Shown here piece by piece: positions 1 to 9,315 of a DNA stretch of 64,000 nt. Below the pieces are notes generated by a model. It was not told the origin of the DNA. It saw only the letters and a list, made by a program, of their open reading frames with translations, and searched no databases. The position numbers and the translations under genes are program-made. The stretch covers positions 953,501 through 1,017,500 of the forward strand of contig NZ_CP115446.1 in NCBI RefSeq assembly GCF_027912455.1. Reading direction: 5' to 3'. Numbering within the stretch: the first letter of the stretch is position 1; each line of letters begins with the position of its first letter. The stretch comes from Aurantiacibacter sp. MUD61 (GTDB lineage Bacteria > Pseudomonadota > Alphaproteobacteria > Sphingomonadales > Sphingomonadaceae).

Positions 1-1411
1 CATCGCCTTTGCGGAAAAGCGCACGATTGCCGCTGTCTTTGTGTTCCTCGCGCCGGTGGTTCTGCTCGTCGATGGCAGTGTCGCCATGTTTGCGGCGGGG
101 CGCGCGGATCTGCTGGCTGCCGCGGCAAGCGTCATGCTGCTGTTTGTCGTCGCCGTGGCTCTCCATTCGCGCCTTTACGAAAGCCGGCCCCCGGCATCAC
201 AGCTCACGAAATTCTACCTGATCATGTCTGCTGGTGGCGCTTTGGGCGGGTTGTTCACTGCCCTGATCGCACCCATCGTGTTCGACTGGACATGGGAGCA
301 CCCGCTGCTCATCCTCGGCGCGGCGGCATTGCTGCCACTTGGCCCGTGGAAGCGGCTGATCGGCGACCGCTTCAGCAATCCACGCATGGCGCTGATCCTG
401 CTGTCGGTGGCGTTGCTCATCGTGTTCAACACATCGCTCGTGATTTTCCAGTCGAGCCTCGACGATCCGCAGCTAAGCGCAGGCCAGTGGGCCGCTCTGC
501 TGGGCATTTTGCTGCTCGCCATGATCTTCGCGGCGCGCCGCTGGTCTTATGTAATCGGCTGTTTCGCATTGCTCCTGTCGCTTGGTGGCCTCGCCAATCT
601 GCAATTCAGTGCAGAGGGCATGCGCGAACGCAGCTATTTCGGCATCTACTCGCTGAGAGAGGAGCCCGATGGGGACCTTCTGCTGATGCACGGCACCACG
701 ATCCACGGTGTCCAGCGCGAGGGCGAACAGGCGAGTCGCTCGCCCACCGCCTATTATGGCCCGAATTCGGGCGTTGGTCGCTCTCTGCTGATGGCCGACA
801 CGCTGTTTGGTAGCGATGCCCGCGTGGGCGTGGTCGGCCTAGGTGTCGGTACGCTCGCTTGCTATAAACAGCCGGAACAGGACTGGACCTTCTTCGAGAT
901 CGATCCCGTGGTTCTCGATTATTCGGAGAATGGCGAGTTCACCTATCTCTCCGATTGCGCGCCGGACAGTCCTACCGTCATCGGCGATGCGCGGCTGGAA
1001 CTCGAGGAGATGCCGGGCAACAGTTTCGACATTCTGGTGATCGACGCCTTCAGTTCGGATGCGATCCCGCTGCACCTGCTGACGCTGGAAGCGCTGGATA
1101 TCTATCTGCGCGCCCTTCCGGAAGATGGCCTGCTGGTGATGCATATCTCCAACAATTATATCCGGCTCGAACCTGTGTTGGCTCAGCTCGCGGCCTCGCG
1201 CGGCCTCACCGCACGCCTGCTGGAAGATGAAGGCGATTCGGAAAACGAGCTTTTCGGATCAAACTGGGTCGCCCTCTCACGCGATCCGGCAAGGATCGAG
1301 GCCGTAACGGCCGAAGGCGATTGGGAAGAGCTCGAATCGCCTGAGGGGCCAGTCTGGACTGACGATTACGCGTCGATCCTGCCCTATCTCGTCTGGAAGA
1401 ATTTCCTGTGA
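1..1411 (+). CDS. Fused membrane/spermidine synthase-like protein (5' truncated)
   Basis: The reading frame is open from the window edge, so the true start lies upstream; a GTG at 41 is only the first in-frame start codon visible. The N-terminal half is a series of hydrophobic segments, including a run of alternating Leu/Ala-rich helices. The C-terminal half looks like an aminopropyltransferase (SpeE-like) Rossmann domain: a glycine-rich SAM-type loop (VGVVGLGVGT) near 825-860 and the family-like stretch VIDAFSSDAIPLHLL near 1040-1085. Such membrane-fused spermidine synthase homologues are common in Proteobacteria; their substrate is usually unproven. The stop overlaps the start of the carbonic anhydrase gene (GTGA), so the two are probably co-translated. 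Confidence 0.75.
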   Translation, partial: IAFAEKRTIAAVFVFLAPVVLLVDGSVAMFAAGRADLLAAAASVMLLFVVAVALHSRLYESRPPASQLTKFYLIMSAGGALGGLFTALIAPIVFDWTWEHPLLILGAAALLPLGPWKRLIGDRFSNPRMALILLSVALLIVFNTSLVIFQSSLDDPQLSAGQWAALLGILLLAMIFAARRWSYVIGCFALLLSLGGLANLQFSAEGMRERSYFGIYSLREEPDGDLLLMHGTTIHGVQREGEQASRSPTAYYGPNSGVGRSLLMADTLFGSDARVGVVGLGVGTLACYKQPEQDWTFFEIDPVVLDYSENGEFTYLSDCAPDSPTVIGDARLELEEMPGNSFDILVIDAFSSDAIPLHLLTLEALDIYLRALPEDGLLVMHISNNYIRLEPVLAQLAASRGLTARLLEDEGDSENELFGSNWVALSRDPARIEAVTAEGDWEELESPEGPVWTDDYASILPYLVWKNFL

Positions 1412-1977
1412 CCGATGACAGATTTCCCGGCGCCACGATCATGGAATTCGATGGCAAGTATCCGCAGATCGCGGACAGCGCCTTTATCGCGCCTGGCGCG
1501 CGCATCATTGGCGATGTGACCATCGGGCCGGAAGCGAGCGTCTGGTACAATTGCGTGCTGCGCGGCGATATTCACCGCATCGAAGTGGGCGCGCGGAGCA
1601 ATGTGCAGGATGGCAGCGTCTTCCACGTAGAAGGTCCGCGCCCCGATACCGATGGCGAGCCCACGATCATCGGCGAGGATTGCGTGATCGGACACATGGC
1701 GGTTGTTCACGGCTGCCAGCTGGAAAACCGCGCCTTTGTGGGCATGGGCGCTGTCGCGATGGATGGTGCGCGCATTGCGGAAGGCGGAATGCTGGGCGCA
1801 GGAACTTTGCTCAGCCCGAACAAGAAAATCGGCCCGGGTGAAATCTGGATCGGCCGCCCGGCGAAATATTACAAGACGCAAGACGAAGCGCAGATCGCAA
1901 AGATCAAATTTCAAACCGAGCGGTACTGCAAGCTCGCCCAACGGCATCTGGCTGAGTTGCGCCGCGCGACTTCATAG
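1408..1977 (+). CDS. Gamma carbonic anhydrase family protein
   Basis: A 189-residue left-handed beta-helix protein made of hexapeptide repeats (for example IIGDVTIG, VWYNCVLRGDI). The three metal-ligand histidines of the gamma-CA/YrdA family are visible in SVFHVEG and GHMAVVHGC. The family length is about 175-190 residues, so it is complete. It starts at GTG inside the stop of the preceding gene. Many family members are of uncertain enzymatic activity; the fold call is secure, carbonic anhydrase activity is not. Confidence 0.88.
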   Translation: MTDDRFPGATIMEFDGKYPQIADSAFIAPGARIIGDVTIGPEASVWYNCVLRGDIHRIEVGARSNVQDGSVFHVEGPRPDTDGEPTIIGEDCVIGHMAVVHGCQLENRAFVGMGAVAMDGARIAEGGMLGAGTLLSPNKKIGPGEIWIGRPAKYYKTQDEAQIAKIKFQTERYCKLAQRHLAELRRATS

Positions 1978-1983
1978 TTTTGC

Positions 1984-2081
1984 GAAGCCGCATCCGCGAC
2001 TTCGTCCTCGCTTGATGCGCAGGCAAGCTGCGCCCGCTGCGGGCGGGCGTTCGCCCTCTGTCGGTCGCTTGTCGCGACCGA
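1984..2081. repeat. Intergenic structured repeat, copy A
   Basis: This fills the gap between the carbonic anhydrase and the convergent ligase gene. It shares ordered blocks with the segment at 17645-17746: GCATCCGCG, ACTTC, CTCG, GCTGCGC, TGCGGGCGG, TTCG and CCTCTGTCG. It contains a first imperfect hairpin with an ATCC loop (CGAAG..CGC / GCG.CTTCG) and a second perfect 8-bp hairpin (TCGGTCGC, 2061-2068, with GCGACCGA, 2074-2081). Confidence 0.55.
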
Positions 2082-2091
2082 TGCTAGGTCT

Positions 2092-3687
2092 TCAATCGCG
2101 GATCATCTTTTGCAGCGCCTCAATCCGATCCGCTTCATGCACGGGCTTGTCCCAGCGGATGCGGTGAATGCGGGGGAAGCGCATCGCGAGGCCTGACTTG
2201 TGCCGCTTGCTGGTGTGAACGCTGTCAAAAGCGACTTCGAAAACCAGCGTCCGCTCTACCTCGCGCACAGGGCCAAAGCGGTTGAGGGTTGTCTGGCGCA
2301 CAAGCTTGTCGAGTTTCTTCAGCTCGGCATCGGTGAAACCTGAATAGGCTTTGCCAACGGGGAGCAGTTCGGCGCCCGCATCGGGATCGCCATCCCAGCA
2401 ACCGAAGGTGTAATCCGAATAAAAGCTCGAGCGCTTACCGCTCCCGCGCTGTGCATACATCAGGACCGCGTCGATCAACAGCGGGTCGCGTTTCCATTTG
2501 TACCACAGGCCCGTCTTGCGGCCGGGCACGTAAAGCGAATCGCGCCGCTTGAGCATAAGCCCTTCGATCGCCGCATCGCGCGTCCCTTCGCGGATTTCGG
2601 CGAGATGATCGAAGTCGCGCGCTTCGACGAGTTGTGAGAGATCGAAATGGCTGTCCGGCAGCTTGGGCATGAGGCCTTCCAGCACACCGCGCCGCTTCTC
2701 CCATTCGAGCCCGCGCCGATCCTCGCCACCCCATGACAGCACATCATAGAGCCGCACGAAGGCCGGGCTTTCGGTCAGCATCTTCTTGCTCACGGTCTTG
2801 CGACCAAGCCGCTGCTGTAGAGCATTGAAACTCGCCGCGCCGCCTTCTTCACCGCCTTGCATGTCGCCGCGGACCAGCAATTCGCCATCGAGAACGGCGG
2901 GCCTGTCGAGTGCGGAGACCATCTCGGGAAATGTCGCACTGATATCATCGCCGGAGCGCGAATAGACCCGCGTCTCTCCCGCAACATGGACCAGTTGGAC
3001 GCGGATCCCGTCCCATTTCCATTCCGCCGCATAGTCGCTGAGATCGACCCGCGTCTCTTCCAGCGGATGCGCGAGCATGAAGGGCCGGAAAAGCGGGATG
3101 TTCTCTGTATCGGGGGGATCGGCGCCATCGGCAGCCCAGGCGAAGAGCTCTTCATAGGGCGGCTGCAGCGCGTGCCAATATTCCTCGACATCGTCCACGC
3201 TGACATCAAATGCCTGCGCAAAGGCGACCTTGGCAAGGCGGCTGGACACACCGATGCGCATCCCGCCCGTCGCCAGCTTGATCAGCGCATAGCGACCCGA
3301 GGGATCGAGCCGGTCGAGCAGCTTCGGCAGCTCGGTCGGTGCGGTGTTCCGCGTCATTGCTGACAGAGCAGCGACGGCTTCGCTCACCGTGGGTGGCGGC
3401 GCGACGTCACCGAGGGGTTCCGGCCACAGCAGGCTGGCGGTTTCCGCCGTATCGCCGACAAAGTCACGGCTTAGTTTCCACAGCACCGGATCGACGCGGT
3501 CCTGCATGAGGTTACGCACGGTCGAGCTCTTCACCGCCTTGAAATCGAGCCCATCGGTCAGCGCACCCAGCGCCCAGCCGCGATCCGGATCGGGCGTATT
3601 GCGCAAATACTCCGCAATCAGCCGCAGCTTTTCATTGCGGGAGCGCGTGTAGACCAGAGCCTCGAGGAGATCGGCGAATTCTTGCAC
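2092..3687 (-). CDS. ATP-dependent DNA ligase (cisplatin damage response type)
   Basis: A 531-residue ATP-dependent ligase. The adenylation motif I is visible as EWKWDGIR around residue 225, with the catalytic lysine in KWDGIR; downstream nucleotidyltransferase and OB-fold motifs follow (DGELLVR, EGLMLKR, WYKWKRD). The N-terminal region matches the all-alpha DNA-binding domain of the bacterial ligase family linked to cisplatin/crosslink damage tolerance. Its start nearly abuts the stop of the metallo-beta-lactamase exonuclease gene, the usual genomic partner. The two other usual members of that cassette (a Lhr-type DEXH helicase and the PdeM phosphoesterase) are not adjacent here. It is not LigD: there is no polymerase domain and no ku nearby. 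Confidence 0.88.
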   Translation of the reverse strand: MQEFADLLEALVYTRSRNEKLRLIAEYLRNTPDPDRGWALGALTDGLDFKAVKSSTVRNLMQDRVDPVLWKLSRDFVGDTAETASLLWPEPLGDVAPPPTVSEAVAALSAMTRNTAPTELPKLLDRLDPSGRYALIKLATGGMRIGVSSRLAKVAFAQAFDVSVDDVEEYWHALQPPYEELFAWAADGADPPDTENIPLFRPFMLAHPLEETRVDLSDYAAEWKWDGIRVQLVHVAGETRVYSRSGDDISATFPEMVSALDRPAVLDGELLVRGDMQGGEEGGAASFNALQQRLGRKTVSKKMLTESPAFVRLYDVLSWGGEDRRGLEWEKRRGVLEGLMPKLPDSHFDLSQLVEARDFDHLAEIREGTRDAAIEGLMLKRRDSLYVPGRKTGLWYKWKRDPLLIDAVLMYAQRGSGKRSSFYSDYTFGCWDGDPDAGAELLPVGKAYSGFTDAELKKLDKLVRQTTLNRFGPVREVERTLVFEVAFDSVHTSKRHKSGLAMRFPRIHRIRWDKPVHEADRIEALQKMIRD

Positions 3688-4692
3688 CTATTCGTCCTCG
3701 TCCTCGCGTCCGACCACGGCCAGCGCACGGGCGCGGCGCTGGTGAAGCTGGTGCCAGCGCAGCAGCGCTTCTTCGCGGCCGTGGGTAATCCATGTTTCGT
3801 GCGGGTCGACTTCCTGGATTGTCCGCGTCAGCTCGCCCCAGTCGGCATGGTCGGAGATAACCAGTGGCAGCTCGACATTGCGCTGCCGCGCGCGCTGGCG
3901 GACGCGCATCCACCCGCTCGCCATGGCGGTGATGGGATCGGGCAGGCGGCGACTCCACCGATCATTCAGCGCGGATGGCGGGCAGACGACGATGTGGCCG
4001 CGCATATCGTCCTTGTCGTGGTCCGTCACCATGCGAAGCTCGCCCAGGTCGACACCATGCTCTTCGTACAGGCGGCACATCTTCTCCATCGCGCCGTGGA
4101 GATAGATCGGCTGCGTGTGCCCTGCTGCCCGCAGTTCGGCGATCACGCGTTGCGCCTTGCCCAGCGCGTACGCCCCTACAAGCACGCAGCGGTCGGGATG
4201 CGCCTCAAGCCGGGAAAGAAGTTTCGCCATCTCGTCCTCGATCGGAGGATGGGTAAACAGCGGCAGGCCGAAGGTCGCCTCGGTGATGAAGATATCGCAG
4301 GGTGTCACTTCGAATGGCGGGCAAGTCGGATCGGGGCGGCGTTTGTAATCGCCGGTAACCACCACGCGCTCGCCTGCATGTTCGAGCAGGATCTGCGCGC
4401 TGCCCAGCACATGCCCTGCGGGGATGTAAGTCGCATCAACCCCGCCATCGAGCCGCACCGTCTCGCCATATTCGACCGGGCGCGTGTTCTCGCGCGTGTT
4501 GTAGCGGAGCTCCATAATGGCGAGCGTTTGGGGTGTAGCGACGGTCTTGCCATGCCCGCCACGTGCGTGGTCGGCGTGGCCGTGCGTGACCAGCGCCTTG
4601 TCCACCGCGCGCGAAGGATCGATCCAGCAATCGGCGGGCGGAATATAGATTCCGTGCGGGTCAGGTTTGATCCAGGAAAAAGGCGCGGCCAT
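3688..4692 (-). CDS. Ligase-associated DNA damage response exonuclease (MBL fold)
   Basis: A 334-residue metallo-beta-lactamase/beta-CASP nuclease. The metal motif appears as VTHGHADHARGG near residues 35-46; further conserved positions include HVLGSAQ and VVTGDYKRRPDP. It lies upstream of the ligase gene with essentially no gap, so the two are an operon and probably act together: the nuclease trims damaged ends and the ligase seals them. That role is known for the family association, not shown here. No SOS (LexA) box was seen in the short upstream gap. Confidence 0.85.
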   Translation of the reverse strand: MAAPFSWIKPDPHGIYIPPADCWIDPSRAVDKALVTHGHADHARGGHGKTVATPQTLAIMELRYNTRENTRPVEYGETVRLDGGVDATYIPAGHVLGSAQILLEHAGERVVVTGDYKRRPDPTCPPFEVTPCDIFITEATFGLPLFTHPPIEDEMAKLLSRLEAHPDRCVLVGAYALGKAQRVIAELRAAGHTQPIYLHGAMEKMCRLYEEHGVDLGELRMVTDHDKDDMRGHIVVCPPSALNDRWSRRLPDPITAMASGWMRVRQRARQRNVELPLVISDHADWGELTRTIQEVDPHETWITHGREEALLRWHQLHQRRARALAVVGREDEDE

Positions 4693-4728
4693 CCCTAGGA
4701 GAATTCACCGCCGCGCGCTCTGTTCCGT

Positions 4729-6423
4729 TCAGCGCGATTCCCGCCAGCGGGCAATCGCCTCATCATGCATGAGGATCTGATTGCGCGGATCGACCAGCAC
4801 ATGCGCATCGGCGCGCGGCAGAGTGATCTGCGCAGTGCCCTCGGGCATCTCCACGCGCTGCTCGAACCCGTCGACCACGACTTCAACAGGCATTTCGAAA
4901 TCGAGCGCAGAGGGCGTGGTCCAACGCAGTGTCAGCACGTCGCCATCGCGGGTCGAGGCGAGCCGGGGAAGTTCTGCCTGGTAGAAATAGGCATCGAAGA
5001 ACCACTCAAGGTTCTCGCCGCTCATTTCCTCAAGGATCAGGCGGAAATCATCGGTCGTGCGCAACACGGGTTCGATTTCACCGGGCACCGGATTGTCGGT
5101 GCCGTAAGTCAGCCGGGTGAGCGATCTGAATGTGGCGACGTCCCCGACCAGATAGCGCAGCGTATGCATAATCCATGAGCCCTTGGCGTAGATGTCGCTG
5201 CCCCAGCCCGCCTCGCGGTCGTTGTAATCAGGCAGTTCGCCTTCAGGCGGCACGAGCGGCACCCGGCTGTTGATCATCTGTCGCTGGCGCCACATTTCGG
5301 ATGTGTAATACATCTCCCCATGCATCCAGCCGAGGTAAAGCGGCTGCATCCATGTGCCGATGCCTTCATGCAGCCACATGTGGTTGATGCTTGCATGGGT
5401 CAGCTGGTTGGCGAACCATTCATGCGCGAATTCGTGATGCAGCAGCCAGTCATAGCCCAAAGGATCGGGCCGGTAGCGATTGCCGTATGCGTTGATCGTC
5501 TGGTGCTCCATGCCGAGATGCGGGGTCTCGACGATACCGGCCTTTTCGTCGCCAAAAGGATAGGGGCCGATCAGCGTTTCGAAGAAATCGAGATAGGTCT
5601 CGGTCTCGCGCACCAGGCGCCGCGCATCCTTGCCATTGCCGCGCAGATGCCAGAACTGGATCGGGATGGTGTTGCCATAGCGGCTCTCGTACATTCGCTC
5701 GGCGAGCTCATATGGGCCGATCTGCAGCACCACACCGTAATTGCTCGGATCGCGCGCGCGCCAATGGAAGGTCGTGGTGCCATCGCCATTGTCATTCTCG
5801 CTCACCAGCACACCATTGCCTGTCGCGACGAGGCCGCTCGGCACAGTCCAGCGCGTCTCGATCGTATCGACACGGTGAGTGAAATTATCGATGCACGGCC
5901 AGAGCATATCGCAGCCCTCACCTTGGAAGGCGGTTGCGATCCATGGCTGACCCTCATGCTGCGACCATACGATCCCGCCATCCCACGGCGCATTGCGCGC
6001 GACATGCGGAGAGCCTGCATAAGTGATGGAAACCGGTACGGTCTCCCCGGCCTCAATCGCATCGGAAAGCACAAGTGTCAGAAGTCCGTCCGGATTGCTG
6101 ATCGCGCTCGCAGGCAATTCAGCTCCGCCAACGGTGATGCGCGATACGGCGTAACGCGGATCGAGATCGAATTGCATCTGCTCAAGCCGGTCAGACACGC
6201 TGATCGTGTAGTCGGCAGAGCCAAGGATGCGCCGCTCCTCCGGCAGTACCTGAATCGCCAGATCGACATGTTCGATCTGCATCGAAGCGCGTGGTCCCTC
6301 AAGCGGGAGGCCGCTGATTGCGGTGCGCTCATTCAGCGTCTGGGCGGCAACAGGAGCGGAAACGCAAACGGCGAGAGCCGCAGCCCCCGCCGTCCACAAT
6401 GCTTTGGAAAATCTTGGCGTCAT
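4729..6423 (-). CDS. M1 family metallopeptidase (secreted)
   Basis: A 564-residue aminopeptidase-like protein with a cleavable-looking signal peptide (hydrophobic stretch ending VAAQT at about residue 28). The zinc site is complete: HEFAH followed by 18 residues and a glutamate (LHEGIGTW), near residue 330-355. The substrate-binding motif is GMEHQT, close to the GxMEN of the family. It is shorter than PepN because it lacks the large C-terminal helical domain. It should act in the periplasm or outside the cell on peptide N-termini. It is transcribed in the same direction as clpA upstream, 33 bp away. Confidence 0.88.
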   Translation of the reverse strand: MTPRFSKALWTAGAAALAVCVSAPVAAQTLNERTAISGLPLEGPRASMQIEHVDLAIQVLPEERRILGSADYTISVSDRLEQMQFDLDPRYAVSRITVGGAELPASAISNPDGLLTLVLSDAIEAGETVPVSITYAGSPHVARNAPWDGGIVWSQHEGQPWIATAFQGEGCDMLWPCIDNFTHRVDTIETRWTVPSGLVATGNGVLVSENDNGDGTTTFHWRARDPSNYGVVLQIGPYELAERMYESRYGNTIPIQFWHLRGNGKDARRLVRETETYLDFFETLIGPYPFGDEKAGIVETPHLGMEHQTINAYGNRYRPDPLGYDWLLHHEFAHEWFANQLTHASINHMWLHEGIGTWMQPLYLGWMHGEMYYTSEMWRQRQMINSRVPLVPPEGELPDYNDREAGWGSDIYAKGSWIMHTLRYLVGDVATFRSLTRLTYGTDNPVPGEIEPVLRTTDDFRLILEEMSGENLEWFFDAYFYQAELPRLASTRDGDVLTLRWTTPSALDFEMPVEVVVDGFEQRVEMPEGTAQITLPRADAHVLVDPRNQILMHDEAIARWRESR

Positions 6424-6456
6424 GGAGGAAGATGTAACCCGCCTGCCGCGCCTCGA

Positions 6457-8838
6457 CTAGTCCTCGCTTTTCTTTTCCGATCCACCATCAGCCGCAGGAC
6501 TGTCCGGCTTCTTCTTGGTGGCAGCCTTCTTCTTTGCAGCGGGCTTTTTCTTCGCCTTGGCCTTGGGCGGGGCAGGTGTCAGCTCGAAGGCGAGTTTTTC
6601 GTCCTTCACGCTCACATGTACTTCGCCGCCCTGCGCCAGCTTGCCAAACAACAGCTCTTCGGCGAGCGGTTGCTTGACCTTCTCCTGGATCAGGCGAGCC
6701 ATCGGGCGGGCACCCATCAGCTTGTCATAGCCGCGCTTGCCCAGCCATTCACGCGCATCGCCATCGAACTGGATATGCACGTTCTGGTCGGCCAGCTGCA
6801 GTTCGAGCTGGAGGATGAACTTGTCCACCACCCGGCTGATCGTCTCATTGCCGAGGTAACCGAAGGGCACAATGGCATCGAGGCGGTTGCGGAATTCGGG
6901 GGTGAACATCTTCTTCACCGCCTCTTCCGAAGCTTCCGTCTTCTGTCCGGCGCCGAAGCCGATACCCTGCTTGGCCGCGTCGGACGCGCCGGCATTGGTC
7001 GTCATGATCAGCACGACATTGCGGAAGTCGACCGTCTTTCCGTGGTGATCGGTCAGGCGGCCGTTATCCATCACCTGCAACAGGATGTTGAAGAGATCCG
7101 GATGCGCCTTCTCGATTTCGTCGAGCAGCAGCACGCAATGCGGATGCTGGTCGATGGCATCGGTCAGCAGACCGCCCTGGTCATAGCCGACATAGCCCGG
7201 AGGCGCACCGATCAGGCGCGAAACGCTGTGGCGCTCCATATATTCGGACATGTCGAAGCGCTTGAGCTCAATGCCCATGATGGACGCGAGCTGGCGGGCG
7301 ACTTCGGTCTTGCCGACGCCGGTCGGGCCGCTGAACAGGAACGAGCCGATGGGCTTGTCCGGATCGCGCAGCCCTGCACGGCTGAGCTTCATCGCCGTCG
7401 ACAGTTTGTCGATCGCCTGGTCCTGCCCGAAGACGACGCGCTTCAGCTCCTTCTCGAGATTGGCGAGCGCGGCCTTGTCGTCCTTGCTCACCGATTTCGG
7501 CGGGATGCGCGCCATCGTCGCCACGACTTTTTCGATTTCCTTGGCGGTAATCGTCTTGCGGCGGCGGCTCGGCGGGACGAGCATCTGCATCGCGCCCACT
7601 TCGTCAATCACGTCGATCGCCTTGTCGGGCAATTTGCGGTCATTGATGTAGCGCGCGCTCATTTCGACCGCGGTCTTGATGGCATCGGGCGTGTATTTGA
7701 CCTTGTGGTGCTCTTCAAAGGCGCTGCGCAGCCCCTTGAGGATCTTCACCGTGTCTTCAATGCTCGGCTCGTTCACGTCGATCTTCTGGAACCGGCGGAG
7801 CAGGGCGCGATCCTTTTCGAAGTGATTGCGGAATTCCTTGTAAGTCGTCGAACCGACGCAGCGGATCGCACCGCTGGAAAGCGCAGGCTTCAACAGGTTT
7901 GACGCATCCATCGCCCCGCCGCTGGTCGCGCCGGCGCCGATGACGGTGTGAATTTCGTCAATGAAAAGAATGGCATCGGGCATTTTCTCGAGTTCATTGA
8001 CGACCTGCTTCAATCGCTCCTCGAAATCGCCGCGATAGCGCGTGCCGGCGAGCAGCGCGCCCATGTCGAGCGCATAGATCACTGCCGGTTCAAGCACTTC
8101 GGGCACGTCGCCTTCGACGATCTTGCGAGCCAGGCCTTCCGCAATCGCGGTTTTACCAACGCCGGGATCGCCTACGTAAAGCGGATTGTTCTTCGAACGG
8201 CGGCAGAGGATCTGCACCGTGCGATCGACTTCCGGACCGCGGCCGATCAGCGGATCGACTTTGCCGTCGAGCGCCTTCTGGTTGAGATTGACGCAGAACT
8301 GGTCGAGCGCCGAGTCCTTCTTCTTCTCCGCCTTTTCCTCCGGCTTCGCTGCGGCATCGTCTTCCACGCCCTCGGCAGGACGATCGGCAATCTGCCGGCC
8401 GTTCTTGCCGATGCCGTGGCTGATGAAGCTGACTGCATCGAGGCGGCTCATATCCTGCTGCTGCAGGAAATAGACCGCATAGCTGTCGCGCTCGGAGAAC
8501 AGGGCAACGAGCACATTCGCGCCTGTCACCATGTCCTTGCCCGAAGACTGCACATGCAGGATGGCGCGCTGGATCACCCGCTGGAAGCCGGCAGTCGGCT
8601 GCGGATCAGCATCATCTTCTGACTTAAGTGATTGATATTCCTGATCAAGATACTGGCGAACGACACCCGCCAGCTCTTCACCGTCAACTCCGCACGCGCT
8701 CATGACCTCGGCGGCGTCGCTATCTTCTACCAGCGCCAGCAGAAGGTGCTCGAGCGTCGCATATTCATGCGTACGGTCGATCGCGTGCTGGATCGCCGTG
8801 TGGAGCGTTTTTTCGAGATTTTGCGCAAACTTTGGCAT
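6457..8838 (-). CDS. clpA: ATP-dependent Clp protease ATP-binding subunit ClpA
   Basis: A 793-residue AAA+ unfoldase. It has a Clp N-domain (residues 1-140), a first ATPase module with Walker A GDPGVGKT near residue 226, a second with GPTGVGKT near 506, and the ClpP-docking tripeptide region GIGFGAG near 620. ClpA unfolds substrates for ClpP. The C-terminus carries an unusual extension of about 35 residues rich in Lys, Ala and Pro (KAKAKKKPAAKKKAATKKK) ending in an acidic tail. clpS, often beside clpA, is not in the window. Confidence 0.95.
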   Translation of the reverse strand: MPKFAQNLEKTLHTAIQHAIDRTHEYATLEHLLLALVEDSDAAEVMSACGVDGEELAGVVRQYLDQEYQSLKSEDDADPQPTAGFQRVIQRAILHVQSSGKDMVTGANVLVALFSERDSYAVYFLQQQDMSRLDAVSFISHGIGKNGRQIADRPAEGVEDDAAAKPEEKAEKKKDSALDQFCVNLNQKALDGKVDPLIGRGPEVDRTVQILCRRSKNNPLYVGDPGVGKTAIAEGLARKIVEGDVPEVLEPAVIYALDMGALLAGTRYRGDFEERLKQVVNELEKMPDAILFIDEIHTVIGAGATSGGAMDASNLLKPALSSGAIRCVGSTTYKEFRNHFEKDRALLRRFQKIDVNEPSIEDTVKILKGLRSAFEEHHKVKYTPDAIKTAVEMSARYINDRKLPDKAIDVIDEVGAMQMLVPPSRRRKTITAKEIEKVVATMARIPPKSVSKDDKAALANLEKELKRVVFGQDQAIDKLSTAMKLSRAGLRDPDKPIGSFLFSGPTGVGKTEVARQLASIMGIELKRFDMSEYMERHSVSRLIGAPPGYVGYDQGGLLTDAIDQHPHCVLLLDEIEKAHPDLFNILLQVMDNGRLTDHHGKTVDFRNVVLIMTTNAGASDAAKQGIGFGAGQKTEASEEAVKKMFTPEFRNRLDAIVPFGYLGNETISRVVDKFILQLELQLADQNVHIQFDGDAREWLGKRGYDKLMGARPMARLIQEKVKQPLAEELLFGKLAQGGEVHVSVKDEKLAFELTPAPPKAKAKKKPAAKKKAATKKKPDSPAADGGSEKKSED

Positions 8839-9018
8839 TATCGTCCTTGGGTCATGATCTGGCCGAGATGGCGTCGGAAAGAGAAGCTGCGGGCGCTGTG
8901 CTGAACACAGGCAAAATGCAGCGAATAAGGTGAGCTTTCAACGAAGCTGTTTTATCTGACATGAAAGATATGGTGCGCTTTCGCGCAATTGCGAGGGGTC
9001 CAAAGGGCCTTACCGGCC

Positions 9019-9225
9019 TCACCCGTCGCTCCCCTTCGATTTGAACAGGCTATCCGCCAGTTTGCGATGATCCGCGGCCTTGGCGTGCTGCGCCTTCACC
9101 CGCGCAATTTCCGCCTCCAGCAGCGCCACGCGCTCCATCAATTCGTCCTGCGAATAGCTATCGAGGCTCTCGCCAGCCAGTTCGGCTGCGGCGTCGCTGC
9201 GCCGACGGGGCAGGTCATCGTCCAT
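9019..9225 (-). CDS. DUF1192 domain-containing protein
   Basis: A 68-residue protein with a central coiled coil (DELMERVALLEAEIARVKAQ) typical of the short alphaproteobacterial DUF1192 family. The acidic N-terminus and length also match. Function is unknown. It lies divergent to the quinone oxidoreductase gene. The 180 bp between it and clpA hold no gene. Confidence 0.82.
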   Translation of the reverse strand: MDDDLPRRRSDAAAELAGESLDSYSQDELMERVALLEAEIARVKAQHAKAADHRKLADSLFKSKGSDG

Positions 9226-9315
9226 TGCCGTTGAACATCCCTCTCGCCGCGCTTGCTGTCAATGGCGCGCGGCCTTAGGGGTGGTGGAGAAAGTGGGCGA
9301 TATAATGGGGACGCG

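Noticed and set aside
2092-3687. LigD-type NHEJ ligase
   Set aside because: No polymerase or phosphoesterase domain and no ku gene nearby; the neighbour is the exonuclease typical of the cisplatin-type ligase.
5320-7902. Long plus-strand open frame (about 860 codons) across the M1 peptidase and clpA genes
   Set aside because: It is antisense to two clear genes with intact catalytic motifs and shows no family features; a GC-rich shadow frame.
8839-9018. Heat-shock (sigma-32) promoter for clpA
   Set aside because: A GTTGAAA element is present on the minus strand but no convincing -10 at a proper distance.
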